Positions 46,901 through 59,100 of a stretch of 64,000 nucleotides of DNA are shown piece after piece; positions within the stretch are counted from its first letter, which is position 1, and each line of letters opens with the position of its first letter. The notes under the pieces are model-generated. The model was not told the DNA's origin. It ran no database searches and was given only the letters and a program-made list of their open reading frames with translations. The stretch spans positions 79,073,422-79,137,421 of the forward strand of contig CP142456.1 of NCBI GenBank assembly GCA_038049695.1. The letters run 5' to 3'. Source of the DNA: Cinnamomum chago. Its lineage: Eukaryota > Streptophyta > Magnoliopsida > Laurales > Lauraceae. The translations under genes and the position numbers were made by a program.

Positions 46901-49900
46901 AGGATCTGTTCTTGGAGGAAACTGTCCCACAATCATTGTTGAAGATAGAACCCTTATGAAATTCCAGAGAATTAGACCCCTTATGAAATTCAAGAGAATC
47001 TTTAATATTCCAGCAATCCATGGTGAATCTAGACACTGATGTGTTACAGAGTTGGTGCAATAGGAAACTGGACAAACATGAGGTAGAAGTGGATGAAATT
47101 TTGAAGTCTTCTCCCCATAGAGGATAATGATGTTAAACATGAATGGGACCCACGGATAACTCCATGGGTCAAAGACGGATCCCACAACTAAAACACAAGC
47201 ACCTTGTAATTCGAGATGTTAAGAGTAGAATTTCATGGTTGTTTTGTTATTATTATAGATGAATATATCTTATGTACTGGGTGGGTTTAAAGGGTTATTA
47301 AATTACCTATCCAATAGGAGCCTGAGCCTAAATCTATGGAATTATGATGAGTAATGAAGAGTATTAAAGAGATTATGGTCCATTTACTAATGGAATAAAT
47401 CATAGTTCAAGTGATAGTATTAATCTTAGTCATGCTTCTAAATTGTCACTTTTGTTTTACTTCTAAATATGGGTTTAGGGAATTGGTTGATTAATAGAGT
47501 AACTAGAAGTCATGCTTCTATGTGCAGGCCCAGTTATTTATATGTAATGTCACGTCATATGTAATATGTGACACCTTTATGAATACAATGAAATCTTGCT
47601 CCTTTCTTGTAGTAATGATTCCAGGAAAACCCATGAATCTCTCAGCCTTGTCTAGGTGATATTTTCTCTTCTTTTCTTTCCTGTTTTTTTCTTTTTCTTT
47701 TTCTTTTTTAAATTTGATAGGTAAAGCAACTCGAAACCGCAACCTCATGGCTGGACAATGAGCAACTTCCAGCAGTGCAGAAGACATCCCAAGTGATGAT
47801 CCAATGAATTCTTCTGCATCACCCACTTCTCTATTTTATATTTATATATATGCTCCTATGAGAGTAACTCTCATGGTACCAAGAAAGTAAGGCTGGGGGT
47901 CCTTACATTTAGGTTGTTGGCATTGGATATGGATGTGAGGGCCCCCACCTTTACTCTCATAGTACCGTGAAGAGCATCTCCACTATAGAAAAGGCAAAAT
48001 AATAAAGAACTAGAAGACGTCATGAATAAATCAAAAGGGCTGACAACCAAGACAGGAGACACTAAGATCAATGGACAGAAGATTCCACTATAGAATCAGA
48101 TGAAGAAGCATCTAAAGATCCTACGAAGGGTCATACTTAGGAAGAACTAGAAGATCAAGGGCCCAACCGCCCAAATTTCTTTCTATGGACAGTGTTGATC
48201 AAAATATAGAGGCAAAGGAAGAAGACGCAAAAGAGGACGCTGAAGACATGGATCTAGTGAGCAACAAGCCTAATCATCCAATTCATCTACTGATAGTCCC
48301 TACAGATCCATATGGATTATCAAGGACAATTACATCGTTCGGGTGGTTTCACAAGAAGATCCAGTCCTTGAAGTCCACCACATCAATTTTATCTTTGGGG
48401 ATTAACGATGGATACTCAAAGATTGTGATATGACGCTACAAATTCATCAATTGAAGCATCAAATCTACGTCTAATCATACGTCCAAGGAAAAATTTGCCG
48501 TCAAAAGAAGCGAAGCCTTGAATCTATGTCTACTCAAAAGATTAAGTGAAATGTCCAAGCCATGCAAAGATAATGAAGATCAAAAGGAGATTCTTCGACT
48601 CAGGAGATCTATAGAGCTCGAGGATGATTCCTCCCTAACCCAAGGAGAACCAATGGAGCCCAAAAAGATGCTACCTCGGAATGGGTTACCAAATACGGGC
48701 TATATCAAACCCACGACTCATGGGCCAATCCCTGATCCATTGTGCAGGGCCAGTCTAGTTGCAACCAAGAAGTCCCAATAAGGCAATAAATCAATGTATC
48801 CTTTCATGGTATCTATAAGGATAACTTCCCTTAGATTTAATTTTCTTAATTTATTAGAGTCTAGTTTTGCTGAATGCTTTGTTTAAAGGAAAGGAAATCC
48901 ATCTGCAATAAGAAATTACCTTCTTTGGATTCCTAAAAGGCCTATTTAAGGACATAACATATATTCTCAAAATTATTCATCAATAATATTTTAAAAACCC
49001 CTCCTCTTTGAGTAGAACCCTTGATTGATTGCGTTGGCTTGAAGGTGGCCTTCCTAGTTCCTACTAATCGGGCCGCATCATCAATCCGGTGTTTCATGCC
49101 CGTACAAACATACTGACATTGATTATCATTTTGTTCCAGAGAAGATGGCCTTAGTATTGTTGGTCACTCGATTCATTTCATCAGAAAATCAAGTCGCCAA
49201 CATTTTCACCAAAGCTCTTCCATGTTCCGAGTTTGTGGTTCTCTATCCAAACTAGGCCACAAGCCTTCTCCCCGCCCAGTTTGAGGGGGCATATAGAAGA
49301 AGATGGATCTTCATCATCACATGGTGTTCACTACACATGCAACATGCAGATAAAACTCTCTGAAGATTGTATATACTATCCTTGGGAAGCTTCCACTTAG
49401 ATAGGAAACTAACAATGCATTCAAGATATCAGTTTCCACCCAGATAGGAAACCAGATGCACGGTTGTAACAAGCCACTCAAAGATATTTATAAATAAAAC
49501 TCCTCTTTCTCACAACTTGTTGATTGAGTTGGAGACCTTATTACATCTCATTGTATTACAACCTCTAAATACCATCCTCAATGTGTATCATGTTTGAGCC
49601 TAAAATATTGAAATCTATCATACTGTGACAGTAAGTAATTTTCAATTTTAAGCAACAACCAAACTTGGGCTCCATATACTCTACCTTGATCTGCTAATTC
49701 AACTCAATTGGCTCATGATTCACTCACAACGTCTGATTGGACGAGTGGCAATGTCAGATATGGTTGAGTGTTGATGCCTAACCCACAAATTCAGTTTGTA
49801 TCTTGGGTCATTACACAAGTAGTCACCAAACCATATTGTCAACATCACAGTTTCATTTTTTTAATGTAAAATACATGATAAAAATGTTTGACAACATGAA

Positions 49901-52428
49901 TCATACATCAAAGATCAAGTATACTCAATTCATGTTGGCGGTTCAGAAAGGAGGAACAATATGAATGAAATGTGCAAACTATGTTATGTAGGTTTTTGTA
50001 AATGCAAACTATTTTTTACCTCAATAATTCTTCAGTAATTACAATTTCATTTTTAAGCACACCAAATCAAAATAAAAGAACTTCATCCAATTAAATGCAA
50101 ACAACGAAAAACCTAATTTCACAAACATCGCACATAACAGAAATAAAATAAAGGTAAAAATCGTCACAAGAACATCAGTAATCCAAAGGATTGATATTAA
50201 CACATTTTAAACATTTTTTTCTTCATCAACAATTTATTTTTATAGGTAACAGTAAGAAAAATCCTATCAAATACAACTGTCTCAATTTTCTGAGGAATTG
50301 CTAAGAGTATTTAACTCAAGTGAAATCCTGCCAATTACAAATATTTTAGCTATAAGCTCTTAATCATGTCCTTTTAAAGGCAGCTGGTCCAAGGAATAGT
50401 TAAGATATGAGTATTTCATTCAAGCAAATCTGCAACATGGTTTGGAATATTGTCAACAGATATTGTACTGGATCCAGTAGGTACCCTTATAGGTGTAATT
50501 TCACGTCGCTGGGTGGAGTGAGGTGGTGGTCTAGGGCTTCACTAGCAGAGGTGGTCAAAGTTGGTTTGTGTTCCTTTTTCCAACAGGGGGCAAACTCTAT
50601 AGAGGTTATGCTCTATGATGCCCGGATACGGATATGGATATGGACACTGATACGGGGATTGGAGATACGACTTCTTATTTTTTAAAATCTAGGACGCGGA
50701 TACGGATACGGGTGTCTTAATTTTTTTTTAGATCACTTTTGAATCAATGAAATTATCATTGTTTTTGTCCTTTTCTAGTAATGTTTTTATGGTGAGATGA
50801 AAAATATTAAAAGAACTAATGGACTTTATAAGCAGGACATGATAAACTTGTTCCCTAAAAGCATCGGTGCAGTATCAAGTACCAATACAAGTGTCGTATC
50901 GGTCCGATACGGATGCGTTGGGCTTGTACAAGTATCCGGGTATCATAGGTTATGCTTGCTGCTATTTTATGGCCTATTTTGTAAGGAAAGACGGTAGTAG
51001 AATGAGAGAAGCAAAATGGAAAAGACTGGAGGAAAAGTACTGAAGGTATTAGACTGAGAGTAGAGAACTCAGGCCTCGTCAAGAAAGAAATTTTCTGATT
51101 TGAAACTCGGAGACTTCTTCCTTTTTTAACCCCAAAGCATGTCATTACGGTGTGCTCCCTATGGCGAGAAATAAAATCATGGTCTCCTCCACCACCAGGT
51201 TAGCTAATATTCAATGTGAACAGGCCAGCCATATGCAAACCAAGATCAGCAGGTATTTGTGCTGGTCCATTTATTGAAAAAAGAGGTGATCTTAGTGGTA
51301 TTCTCTGGCTCCATTGCGGTACATGATTCAAAGGAGGAAGAGATATGAGCAAAAGTTAGAAGACAGATAGAGAGTTGGATATCTTAACTGTCAAGGTTCA
51401 ATTTATGCTGTTGTATACTTTTGGCTATCTTACTGTCTATTTGATTGGAAAGGAGTAACAGAACTTAACAAGAATTCATAATACAGTTAGAAATTGTCAT
51501 AACACTAGGTTATAGGTATTGATCACTAGCATAATAATAGAACATTCCAGAATAGATGGATACAGCACATGCTGCTGCTACCAAAGCATGGACAAAAGGC
51601 ATATCATGGGTCACCAGTATAAGAAAGTTTGTTGTTTATCTGCTTCCAATGCGGAGATGTTGAACAGAATGTTGTGGGTGAGTCATATCAGATAATAGTG
51701 GTTTGTCGATTTTGCTGTTTCCGCGTTCATGCCATGCCTGACCAGGAATTTGAACTATTAGTATATTTGATTTCAGCTGGGAGAAGGCTTTGATGATGAG
51801 TATATTTGATTTCATTTTTTTCTTAATGAGGGAACCTATGATGCCCAGATACGGAAAGGATACATTAGGGACATGCTATGGATAAGACAGAGACACGGAT
51901 TTTACATATAAAAAGTGAAGTATCGGACACGATACGACACGATACTTTGCCCACTTTGAAATATCCGTGCATCATAGGAGGGAACATGTTACCATATGAG
52001 GGGGAAAAAGGAAAACAAATATAGTCTCATTAACTCTTGGAATGTAATTTCACAATTACAGATTAAAAAAATATAATTTTAAACTTTACCAATCTCTTTT
52101 TTTTTATATTTTGAATGGCTTTACCAAACAATAATGATGCATTCCTTTTGTGTGCCTTACTAATACAACAAGTACCCTGGTAAAAAAAATTACACCATTG
52201 TACATACAAAAAACTGGTTTACAGTATCATAGGTACACCATAGGTATGCTCTCATGTTAACTTTTGACCAGCACTTGCTGTATCAGTGGCATCGATAGAA
52301 ATCACCCAATAGGTATTAGCAATACTAAGCCAGTTACTGATATAGTGATATTTTACACCTTAATCTCCAATGCACTTTGTTTTATACACATTAATCTCCA
52401 ATGCGCTTTGTTTTATTTTTATTTTGCA

Positions 52429-52510
<82 letters not shown>

Positions 52511-55291
52511 ACCCCTTACAGAACTTGCAAAAGGGAAAAATAATCCTCACCATAATAAAATGGAAAATCTTCTACCACAAAGGCATCATACTGAAATGTT
52601 CAAATATTCAGTTTCAATCCTCAAATGCCACTCGCAATTCTTCTTTTGTAAGAAATGAATAAGAAAACCAACATTAAAACTACCAACTAATATTTAGGCC
52701 CATTTTAGCAAAACAAATGATGGCAACCCTAGCTGGTGGAGCTGTCATTTGATCTTCAAGCCAATTGAATCTACATCACCAATACTCTTTTTAAGACACT
52801 CTTTTTCTTTTTCTTTTTTCCTAATTCCTAAAAAAACCCCGAGGTTTTTTTTTTCTTCAAAGCATATTGTTATATGAGGGAAAACCTAAAGCGTGATAGA
52901 TATTTTACACCATCGTAGTCTTTATATTCTAACAAAAATGAGTTCTTTAGGAGAAAGAACTTGGAATTTTCCAAGGTGAACCTGCCAGAAATGGAACATA
53001 TGTGGTATTTTCTTACGGTTTACATAAGGAAGTAGAGGGCTGAAAAGTGGACAGTGGAAGGCAAAGGTCATAGACAAATGGTGACAAGCATCAGATTTTC
53101 CAAAATGTGGTTAAGTTAATTTTCATAGGGGAGCATGGGGAACTATTTCCTATCAAGGATGAGAATACTTACTTGTCACTTGTATATACCCATCATTAAC
53201 CCTTCACCCTTTACTTTCCTATTCAAACAGCAGAAAATTCCCAAAAAGCTAAATCTCAACAGTAGGGAAAACGTTAAATTTCAATACCATATTGGAAAGA
53301 ATGTTAAATATCAATTAAAAACACATCACAAGAAGAACAAGGAGAATGATGCAATCCTAGGGTTAGGATGCAAGTGCCGGAGTACAATTAGGGTTTCCAC
53401 GGGAACAATCACACGATGAAGACACTCTCCAACAATAAACCCACAAAGGGAAAATTTTATTAACTCCAAATCTAAGCTGAGATCATTGATCTCTACAATG
53501 CTCTATTTAATATAAAAGATACTTCCCCAAAAAACGCCCTAATCAAACTAGGAAACAAAATCCTATCCAAATTAGAAACTAATTCTAAATACAACTTTGC
53601 TATAATTAAAACTAATAACAATTAAGAAAAACTCGAGCATCAATGGGTCCCACATGTGGCCCATGAGTGTCTCACGTTAGCTATTATTGTTGCTGCTGCA
53701 TCAGAGAACCCTGCCACTTTGTCGCATTGTAAACCAACAATGGTTCAGCATATGTGGCAGTACTGTTGGTGAATCTTAACCCCTCTTGATACATCTGAAA
53801 ATGGCTCAAGTTACTGAAAAACCACAGATGGAAGGATCCCAGCCATCAAATTAACATTCCTTTCCACTTCAAACAATAAACATTTTGCTTCTACTTTCAA
53901 TATATGTCCAAAGAATCCTAATTGACAGCTTGGATTGTACATTGCAGGAATAACCACCACCACCACCATCTCCCCTTCCCCTCGCCCACCCACCACAAAT
54001 ATAGTAGACTAAGAAGGAAAAAGTAAACACGCTCAAAACAAATATCTAGACTAGCTAGCAGCCAAGCCAAACCCTAGAATTTCATTAACGAACTATAAGC
54101 AGATGCCCCTATTGAAATTTAAATAGCTATAATGTTCATTAAACAGGCATAATTGTTCAACAACTTAACAACATCTTGTCCAGATATATGATCCTGTTTA
54201 CCATTCTCCATCAGCTAATCATCCAATTTAACTATTTTGGGATCCACCTTTCCTTGACCAACCTCTCTGTACATAAATCACCCAATTTTCACTTCAATCA
54301 CAATTGTTTACACCGTATGAAAGATCAAACATAAAAACAAATAAATGAACAACAATTTCACACATCAGCCATCCAAAGGCACAAACCACTCCTGTTTCTA
54401 GACTGAGATTTGGGCCATTGCACTGCAAAGGGAGGTATATGAGGGAGTTGCATCAAAACAAAGGTTAAATCATGTTTTTAGCTGCATAAATCGTGTTTCT
54501 AGTATAAATTCTTCAAGAAAGCCGATTCCACCAGCTATTGCAACATCAAATGCTGCCCAAACGCGTTTCTTAAACACAAACCAAATCCGCACAATACTGT
54601 GATCGAAACCAAGAAGCAAAGTTGGGAACAACAAAACCCAACGGCCAAGAAAAGTAAATAAACAAATCTAATAAGGTCCTGTTTGGACGAGAGGCAGAAA
54701 GATGCCCTTGGACAGGCAGCTTCCTCCATCTCCATTTCCTCCTCATCCAAACAAGCCCTAATCAACACAGCATAAAAAAAAAAAAAAAAACAACAACAAC
54801 AACAACATAATCAGATTTTCATATCATATAGGAAATGAAGAAGAAGAAGAAGAAAGAAAGAAAGAAAGAAAACCTAAAAAATCAATCTCCAGATTTTTCT
54901 GATGTGCGGAAGAAAAAAGAGAAATTGTGGAAAGCTAATGAGAAAGAAAGGGAGGTGCGTATTGATTTGCGGGAATCTGAAATGAAATTCCATGATATGA
55001 GAAAATCACATTTGCAGAGAGAAATGAAAACCTAGAGATCTGAATTAGTTAGCAGTAAGCCGTGGAAGTATAAGTAAGTAATGGAGAAGAAGAAGAAGCA
55101 GAAGAGAGGAGAAGGAGAGGTGAGAAATTACGAACGTACCCTTGGGTGTGGTTGGAAGGAAGAGAGGAAGAAGGAGATGGAGGAGGAAGAAGAGGAGGAG
55201 AAAGAGGAGGGAGAGGAGGAGCGTAGAGGTCTAAGAACTCTTGAATCTGTCCGATTAATTGTCTCAGCATCGCCACTTTCTCTCTTTCCAT
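40993..55291 (-). CDS. LCR: F-box protein, LCR/FBX6 orthologue (spliced; 12.9-kb intron)
   Basis: Exon 1 is 55140-55291 and exon 2 is 40993-42241 (minus strand), 1401 nt or 466 aa; Arabidopsis FBX6/LCR is 467 aa. Exon 1 encodes MEREKVAMLRQLIGQIQEFL and a proline/serine-rich linker, ending CAAGG|GTACGT. Exon 2 begins after TGCAG with A TGG TGT, giving Q-G-W-C-F-L-D-L-D, the family's conserved segment, at the junction. The F-box is at about residues 115-157 (IWKEFPEDLFEAVIARLP, FRFRSVCRKWNSLL). A kelch/beta-propeller-like substrate region follows (VCIWELQRMTLLWKEVDRMP; end GTAFHPCLTALA). The product would be the substrate receptor of an SCF ubiquitin ligase. In Arabidopsis LCR is repressed by miR394 and affects leaf shape and shoot stem-cell competence. 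The miR394 site is preserved at 41223-41242. No disabling change was found. Confidence 0.95.
41223..41242 (-). promoter_or_regulatory. miR394 target site in the LCR coding sequence
   Basis: The mRNA reads GGAGGTTGACAGAATGCCAA, encoding EVDRMPN. It pairs with the established miR394 sequence at 19 of 20 positions, with a single mismatch at miRNA position 14, outside the seed and cleavage site. As I recall, the Arabidopsis LCR site has the same single mismatch. Confidence 0.88.
42242..46239. other. LCR intron 1, proximal part: no internal gene seen
   Basis: Minus-strand acceptor TGCAG ends at 42242. A segment at about 43490-43570 (CCCAGCCCTTTGGGCCAGAATAATCCCTA core) recurs in diverged form at 57760-57815. 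The stretch 44560-45800 is unusually C-rich on the plus strand (many AACCC/CAGCCCC motifs) and lacks coding signs; it may be retrotransposon non-coding sequence. Confidence 0.45.
46240..46620 (+). mobile_element. Gypsy-type retrotransposon protease relic
   Basis: Broken frames give CDLIIDGRISSYV (cf. C-[DN]-.-I-I-D-.-G-S, with G-R-I replacing the G-S), KVIDKLSLPIKKY, then a CDVIPTNVSYIPFGRPRLYDR-like segment, in which FGRPRLYDR lies near 46502-46528. This corresponds to the retroviral-type aspartic protease region of plant Gypsy polyproteins (consensus LLGRPWQYDR). Several stops and frameshifts; dead. Confidence 0.6.
47875..47966. repeat. 92-bp fold-back element in LCR intron 1
   Basis: 32-bp arms at 47875-47906 and 47935-47966 pair at about 25 of 32 positions by eye: left GGTACCAAGAAAGTAAGG, right (reverse complement) GGTACTATGAGAGTAAAG. 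Both include a GGGGG/CCCCC block. A MITE remnant is likely; no target duplication is certain. Confidence 0.5.
49070..49630 (+). mobile_element. Copia-type retrotransposon 3' relic (RNase H end, PPT, LTR)
   Basis: NPVFHARTN near 49074-49100 is followed, after a frameshift, by IDYHFVPEKMALVLLVTRF and SSENQVANIFTKALP (49120-49222). This is the C-terminal RNase H signature of plant Copia polyproteins (H-A-R-T-K-H-I-E-.-D-.-H-F; Q-.-A-D-.-.-T-K). A polypurine tract TTGAGGGGGC lies at 49281-49290 and an LTR-like sequence follows, with TATTTATAAATAAAA near 49482-49496. The LTR start is mutated (ATATAGAAG). Confidence 0.7.
50613..50948 (+). mobile_element. hAT-like MITE, GATACGG family, 336 bp, 8-bp target duplication
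   Basis: Terminal inverted repeats CTATGATGCCCGGATACGG (left) and CTATGATACCCGGATAC (right, reverse complement). The direct repeat GTTATGCT flanks at 50605-50612 and 50949-50956. The interior has several GATACGG/CCGATAC motifs. The 8-bp duplication suggests the hAT superfamily. Related copies lie at 21715-22037 and 51836-51977. Confidence 0.8.
51836..51977 (+). mobile_element. hAT-like MITE, short GATACGG-family relative, 142 bp
   Basis: Ends are CTATGATGCCCAGATACGG (left) and CTATGATGCACGGATAT (right, reverse complement). The 8-bp repeat GAGGGAAC flanks at 51828-51835 and 51978-51985. The interior is different and shorter than in the 50613 copy but keeps GATACGACACGATAC motifs. Confidence 0.8.
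52433..52514. repeat. Compound (TC)27(AC)14 microsatellite
   Basis: An uninterrupted TC run passes directly into an AC run. The apparent reading frames across it (serine/leucine then histidine/threonine repeats) are artefacts. Confidence 0.92.
53340..53690 (-). mobile_element. Possible solo-LTR-like fragment
   Basis: Minus-strand reading shows a TATATTAAATAGAGC promoter-like motif, then TTTGGAGTTAATAAAATTTTCCC (poly(A)-signal-like) and GTGGGTTTATTGTTGG further on, an arrangement seen in plant LTRs. No TG...CA borders or target duplication are established. Confidence 0.3.
54675..54758. mobile_element. 84-bp Tourist-like mini-MITE, TAA target duplication
   Basis: Ends GGTCCTGTTTGGACGAG (left) and GGGCTTGTTTGGATGAG (right, reverse complement) are inverted repeats. 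TAA flanks at 54672-54674 and 54759-54761, the PIF/Harbinger target. Confidence 0.72.
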
Positions 55292-55865
55292 TCACTTCAT
55301 TCATTCATTCCATTCCATTCCAAACACCAACAACTCACTTTCTCTCTTTCTACTTCTACCCAACCTTTTTTTTCTGCGGCTTTCTGTCTAGTGACCCTTT
55401 TTACGGTGTGAGTCTACCTCCATTTCCCTATTCTGTGGCAGCGGCAGTCATGTAAATCCACCATCTTCAATTTGAAGGCCGGCCCCATGCTTCAATGTGT
55501 AGAAATGTAAGCCGCTCAGTGACAGACCCATCATGTATGGGGCAATGTTAGCTCCTCCATCACCATAATAACATGTTTGAATTAAAATATAAAATATTAT
55601 TGATGAAGAAAAAAAAAAAAGGGAAGAAAGGGGTTCAAGACAACATTATAACATGTAAGTTTTAAAAGGTATAATGAAGAAACAATGCAAAATACCATTT
55701 ATCCAAGATTTCTAAATACATGCGTACAAGGATATATATATACATATATATAAATATAGGAAAAACTATCCGAAAAATCCCCATAACACTGACGAGGACC
55801 CAATAGCATGTTCGACAAAATGACTGAAAGAATACCAAGGGCAAGAGACAGAGAGAGAGATGATT
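55292..55865. other. LCR 5' UTR and upstream region
   Basis: CT/GA-rich sequence close to the LCR start codon (leader) grades into AT-rich DNA. No confident TATA box or transcription start is identified on the minus strand. No other gene is seen. Confidence 0.4.
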
Positions 55866-55886
55866 GGGGGGGGGGGGGGGGGGGGG
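55866..55886. repeat. 21-base G homopolymer
   Basis: An uninterrupted G run is preceded by GA repeats (about 55845-55860) and lies about 575 bp upstream of the LCR start codon. It could form a G-quadruplex, or its length could be an assembly artefact. Confidence 0.85.
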
Positions 55887-58800
55887 CGCAAAGAGAACTG
55901 TCTCTTAAAATATATTTATGTGTTTATGCAGGGATTTGTATAGAAATGGGAGAAGCCTTGAGTGGGTTTGGACTCGGGTAAGAAGAAGGGTGTATGAGTG
56001 TCATAGGGTGGGGGGTAGTAAGTGAGTGTATGGGACTGTGTAGTATGCGCGAGTGGGGTGTCAGTGTAGGGAGGCAATTCGAGTGGGTTGTGAGTGCAGG
56101 TAGGCGTTTTGAGGTTACGAGAGTGATGCTAATGTAGGGATGGTCGCGCGGTGGTGGGCAATGCAATGAAGGAGGCAGCACTAGTGTTGTGAAGGAGAAT
56201 GGAGGAAATGAGATTAGGTGCGGCGGCGAAGTGAAAGTAGTGTTGGAGAGGAAGAACGAAATGAAGGGAGAAAAAAATGAAGGAAAAGAAAAGGGAAGAA
56301 GGACGAAGGAGATGACTGGGTGTGTTGTGCAGTGGTGCAGCCGTGCAGGCACAATGCAAAGATAGGAAGTGCAGCGTAGGTGGGTGCGGGAAAGGAGAAG
56401 AGACCTGAGTAAATACTATAGAATGGCTGATATTGACCAACCTACACAAAAAGTCAAAAGACCCCTCTCGTCTTAAACATCCGATTGGGTTCTCGTTGGT
56501 CCTATAGGGTTCTATAAGGATTTTTCTAGTAATTTTCCCATAAATATATGTATCATTTATTTTATTTTTTTGCCTTATACTCTTCAAAGAAGATTTTACT
56601 AAAAATTGATACCCAACGCATCCATATTAGACTCTGTAGTCTGAAGTATGTTCCCAGTTTCTATAACTGAATTTGGAATTCGTTTTAACTTTGTACCATA
56701 TTTTTGTTGAATGAAAACAGGTCCAAGTGCAATTGGAATTAAATTTTGCGCAACACCAATAAATAGTGATTTTCAAATGGATGGCGATTTCTTTGTACAT
56801 TTCGGGGGTGGTGTTGGGAAACGTGCATGAATATTAGCTATGAGTCGTAACCACGTCCTCCCAACACCATAATTTTTAAAATCACATGGTTTCATTGAAC
56901 TCTTTTGAAAAAGAGAAAAACCAAACACCAAATAAAACATCTATTAAAAAAAAAAAACTTTCAATTTTGTCTTTTGAACCTACTTAGGTGTTAGGGGAGG
57001 GACATAAAATTTGGACTTGCTCTCCACTTCTTGTGTTTGACTTCGAAACTACCTAAGATATGCTCCATGTGCATTGTAGGATTAGTGAGTGCCACATGGA
57101 AGATTAATCCTGTTAACTCGGAAATACCCACAATCATAAAAATAAATAAATTTCTTAGAAAACATATGATTCAAAATATATCATAGGTCATTGGCACTAC
57201 GATTTTTCTTTTTTGTTTTTCACGAAAGGTTTTCAAAACTCATTTGTTGCAAACTTGAGGACAAACACCAAATCCTTTTTAATCTTCCACCGAATTATTC
57301 AACCATTGCTTCATATAGAAGGAAACCAAGGACCCCACCAAATTCTGCACATGATGATGATCAGACCCTATTAAAGAGAGAGTTTCTTTTAGGATTGTAT
57401 GACCCACTATTTCTAGGCATTGGTGGGGTGAGTTTTTATCCAGAAGAAAGGAAGGATTATGACAGACTCACAGAGTAGTCAGTTTTCCCTCTTTCTCCAA
57501 CTCGCTTTCTGGCACCCGCGCTCCCTTTCTTCCACGTCATCTGTTTTTCATTTGTTGAATTAATACAGTTTTAATTACCCATTTGAAACCTTAAAATTAC
57601 TTATAATGCCATTAGGACGTCCGTAGCGTCCTTAAACCTTTCCGTTCATTCGATTCCCGTTAAAAGCTGTCATTTTTCGATTCTTTCGCTCCGTTCCGGC
57701 TCCTTATTTTTTTTTTCTTTTTTTTAATATATATTTTTAAAAATAGGTGTTTCAGTGTTTTGGACTAGAATAATCCCTATAGGCTCAGGGGAGTCGGATA
57801 AATTTCTTGTGGCCCATATGTAGTAGTGCAGTTTTGAACACTCAATTTTTGGATGCAAATCGTGGTCCTCAATCAGCTGAGCTTGTTTGGTGTTTGTTTT
57901 ATTCTTTTCGGATAATAGATTATGTTTCCTTTGATATAGAAGATTTTATTAAAATACGATACAAAAGTTGTTAACAATGTAATTCTAAGGCATGTTAGTC
58001 TAAAATCATTAAAGTTTATTAATTAAAATAATTAGTCTGGCGCCTCTTTCATTGCTTTGAAAAATAATTGAAGTATAGAGTTGAGATTTTGCAAACAAAT
58101 AAGTCTAATCGAGGTTTTTTGATCCAATTGCTTCTCGTGCATCTAGGTGTGCCCATCAAGGGGAGCCTTTTATGACAAAAAATGCCTGAGCATTAATCAC
58201 TCCCATAGATGTACATGTGCCTGTGTGTGTTTTAGAAAGCTATTGCATTTCAGTCAGGACCTTTTAACCTCATATCAAACTATTTTATGTTAGAGTGAAA
58301 GGTTTTGAGAAAAAAAACTGCAACCTTTCAATTTTGATTCTCATGGAAGTCAACATCAACCTTTTGTTATATATTATAACAGAATAATGGAAGGTTTTCA
58401 TTCTAATGTTCACTCCCTCCTAACTTTGACTTTTAAACTATTCTTTCTTCATATTAAAAAAAAAAGATTAATTCACTATTCTTTAACAACTATTGCTCTT
58501 GTATGATTTTAGTTAAAAAAAAAAAAAAAAGTGTCATCATACCTTAATTATCATTTCAACAACAAAACCAATGGCGAATCTTTGCGTTTGACACATTAAG
58601 ATCTAATCTTGGTCGAATTTAGATTTGGATTTGGATTTACTTCTACACTTAGATTTGGAAAATACTAATTAAAACCACCTAAGTTATTGTCACTCGTACA
58701 CGAGGGATATCGATTATCCATTACTCATTAAAAAAGAAATAAAGAAGGAAACCAATTCTTTAGGAGATTATCCATAGCACACCTCTTTTTTGTTGTTTTG

Positions 58801-59100
58801 GCGCAACCCCAATAGTGGGGCCCACTTGGGCACCTAGCTGGATGTACCGCACTCATGGACCTCCTAAATTACATCAGTTATATTTCATTATACCCATTTA
58901 AATGGACTACATTGTTGGATGGATGATCTATTTTTCAAATGGAAGAACATTTTAAACCGTAGATGGAAGACTTAGAATGATTAGGCGGGCACCTAGGGAG
59001 GTAGTTTGGAATTGGGATCCCTTAGCCCCATGTTGAGTAGTTGATATTTTAGGACATGAGGATAGGTCTAGAAAACTTCTTCTCACAATAGTTTAGGATG
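55887..59100. other. Intergenic, no gene seen
   Basis: The G-rich stretch 55920-56400 gives long proline/serine/histidine frames on the minus strand that are compositional. A copy of the AGAATAATCCCTA repeat lies at about 57760-57815 (cf. 43490-43570). No conserved protein or RNA gene is recognised. Confidence 0.45.

Noticed and set aside
48185-48781. Acidic/lysine-rich frames that might be retrotransposon gag
   Set aside because: No zinc knuckle or gag motif is visible; left as unannotated intron sequence near the Copia relic.
52264-52662. 132-residue frame with serine/leucine and histidine/threonine runs
   Set aside because: Produced by the compound TC/AC microsatellite.
55924-56587. Two long minus-strand frames rich in proline, serine and histidine
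   Set aside because: Compositional, from a G-rich plus strand; mutually overlapping frames and no recognisable domain.
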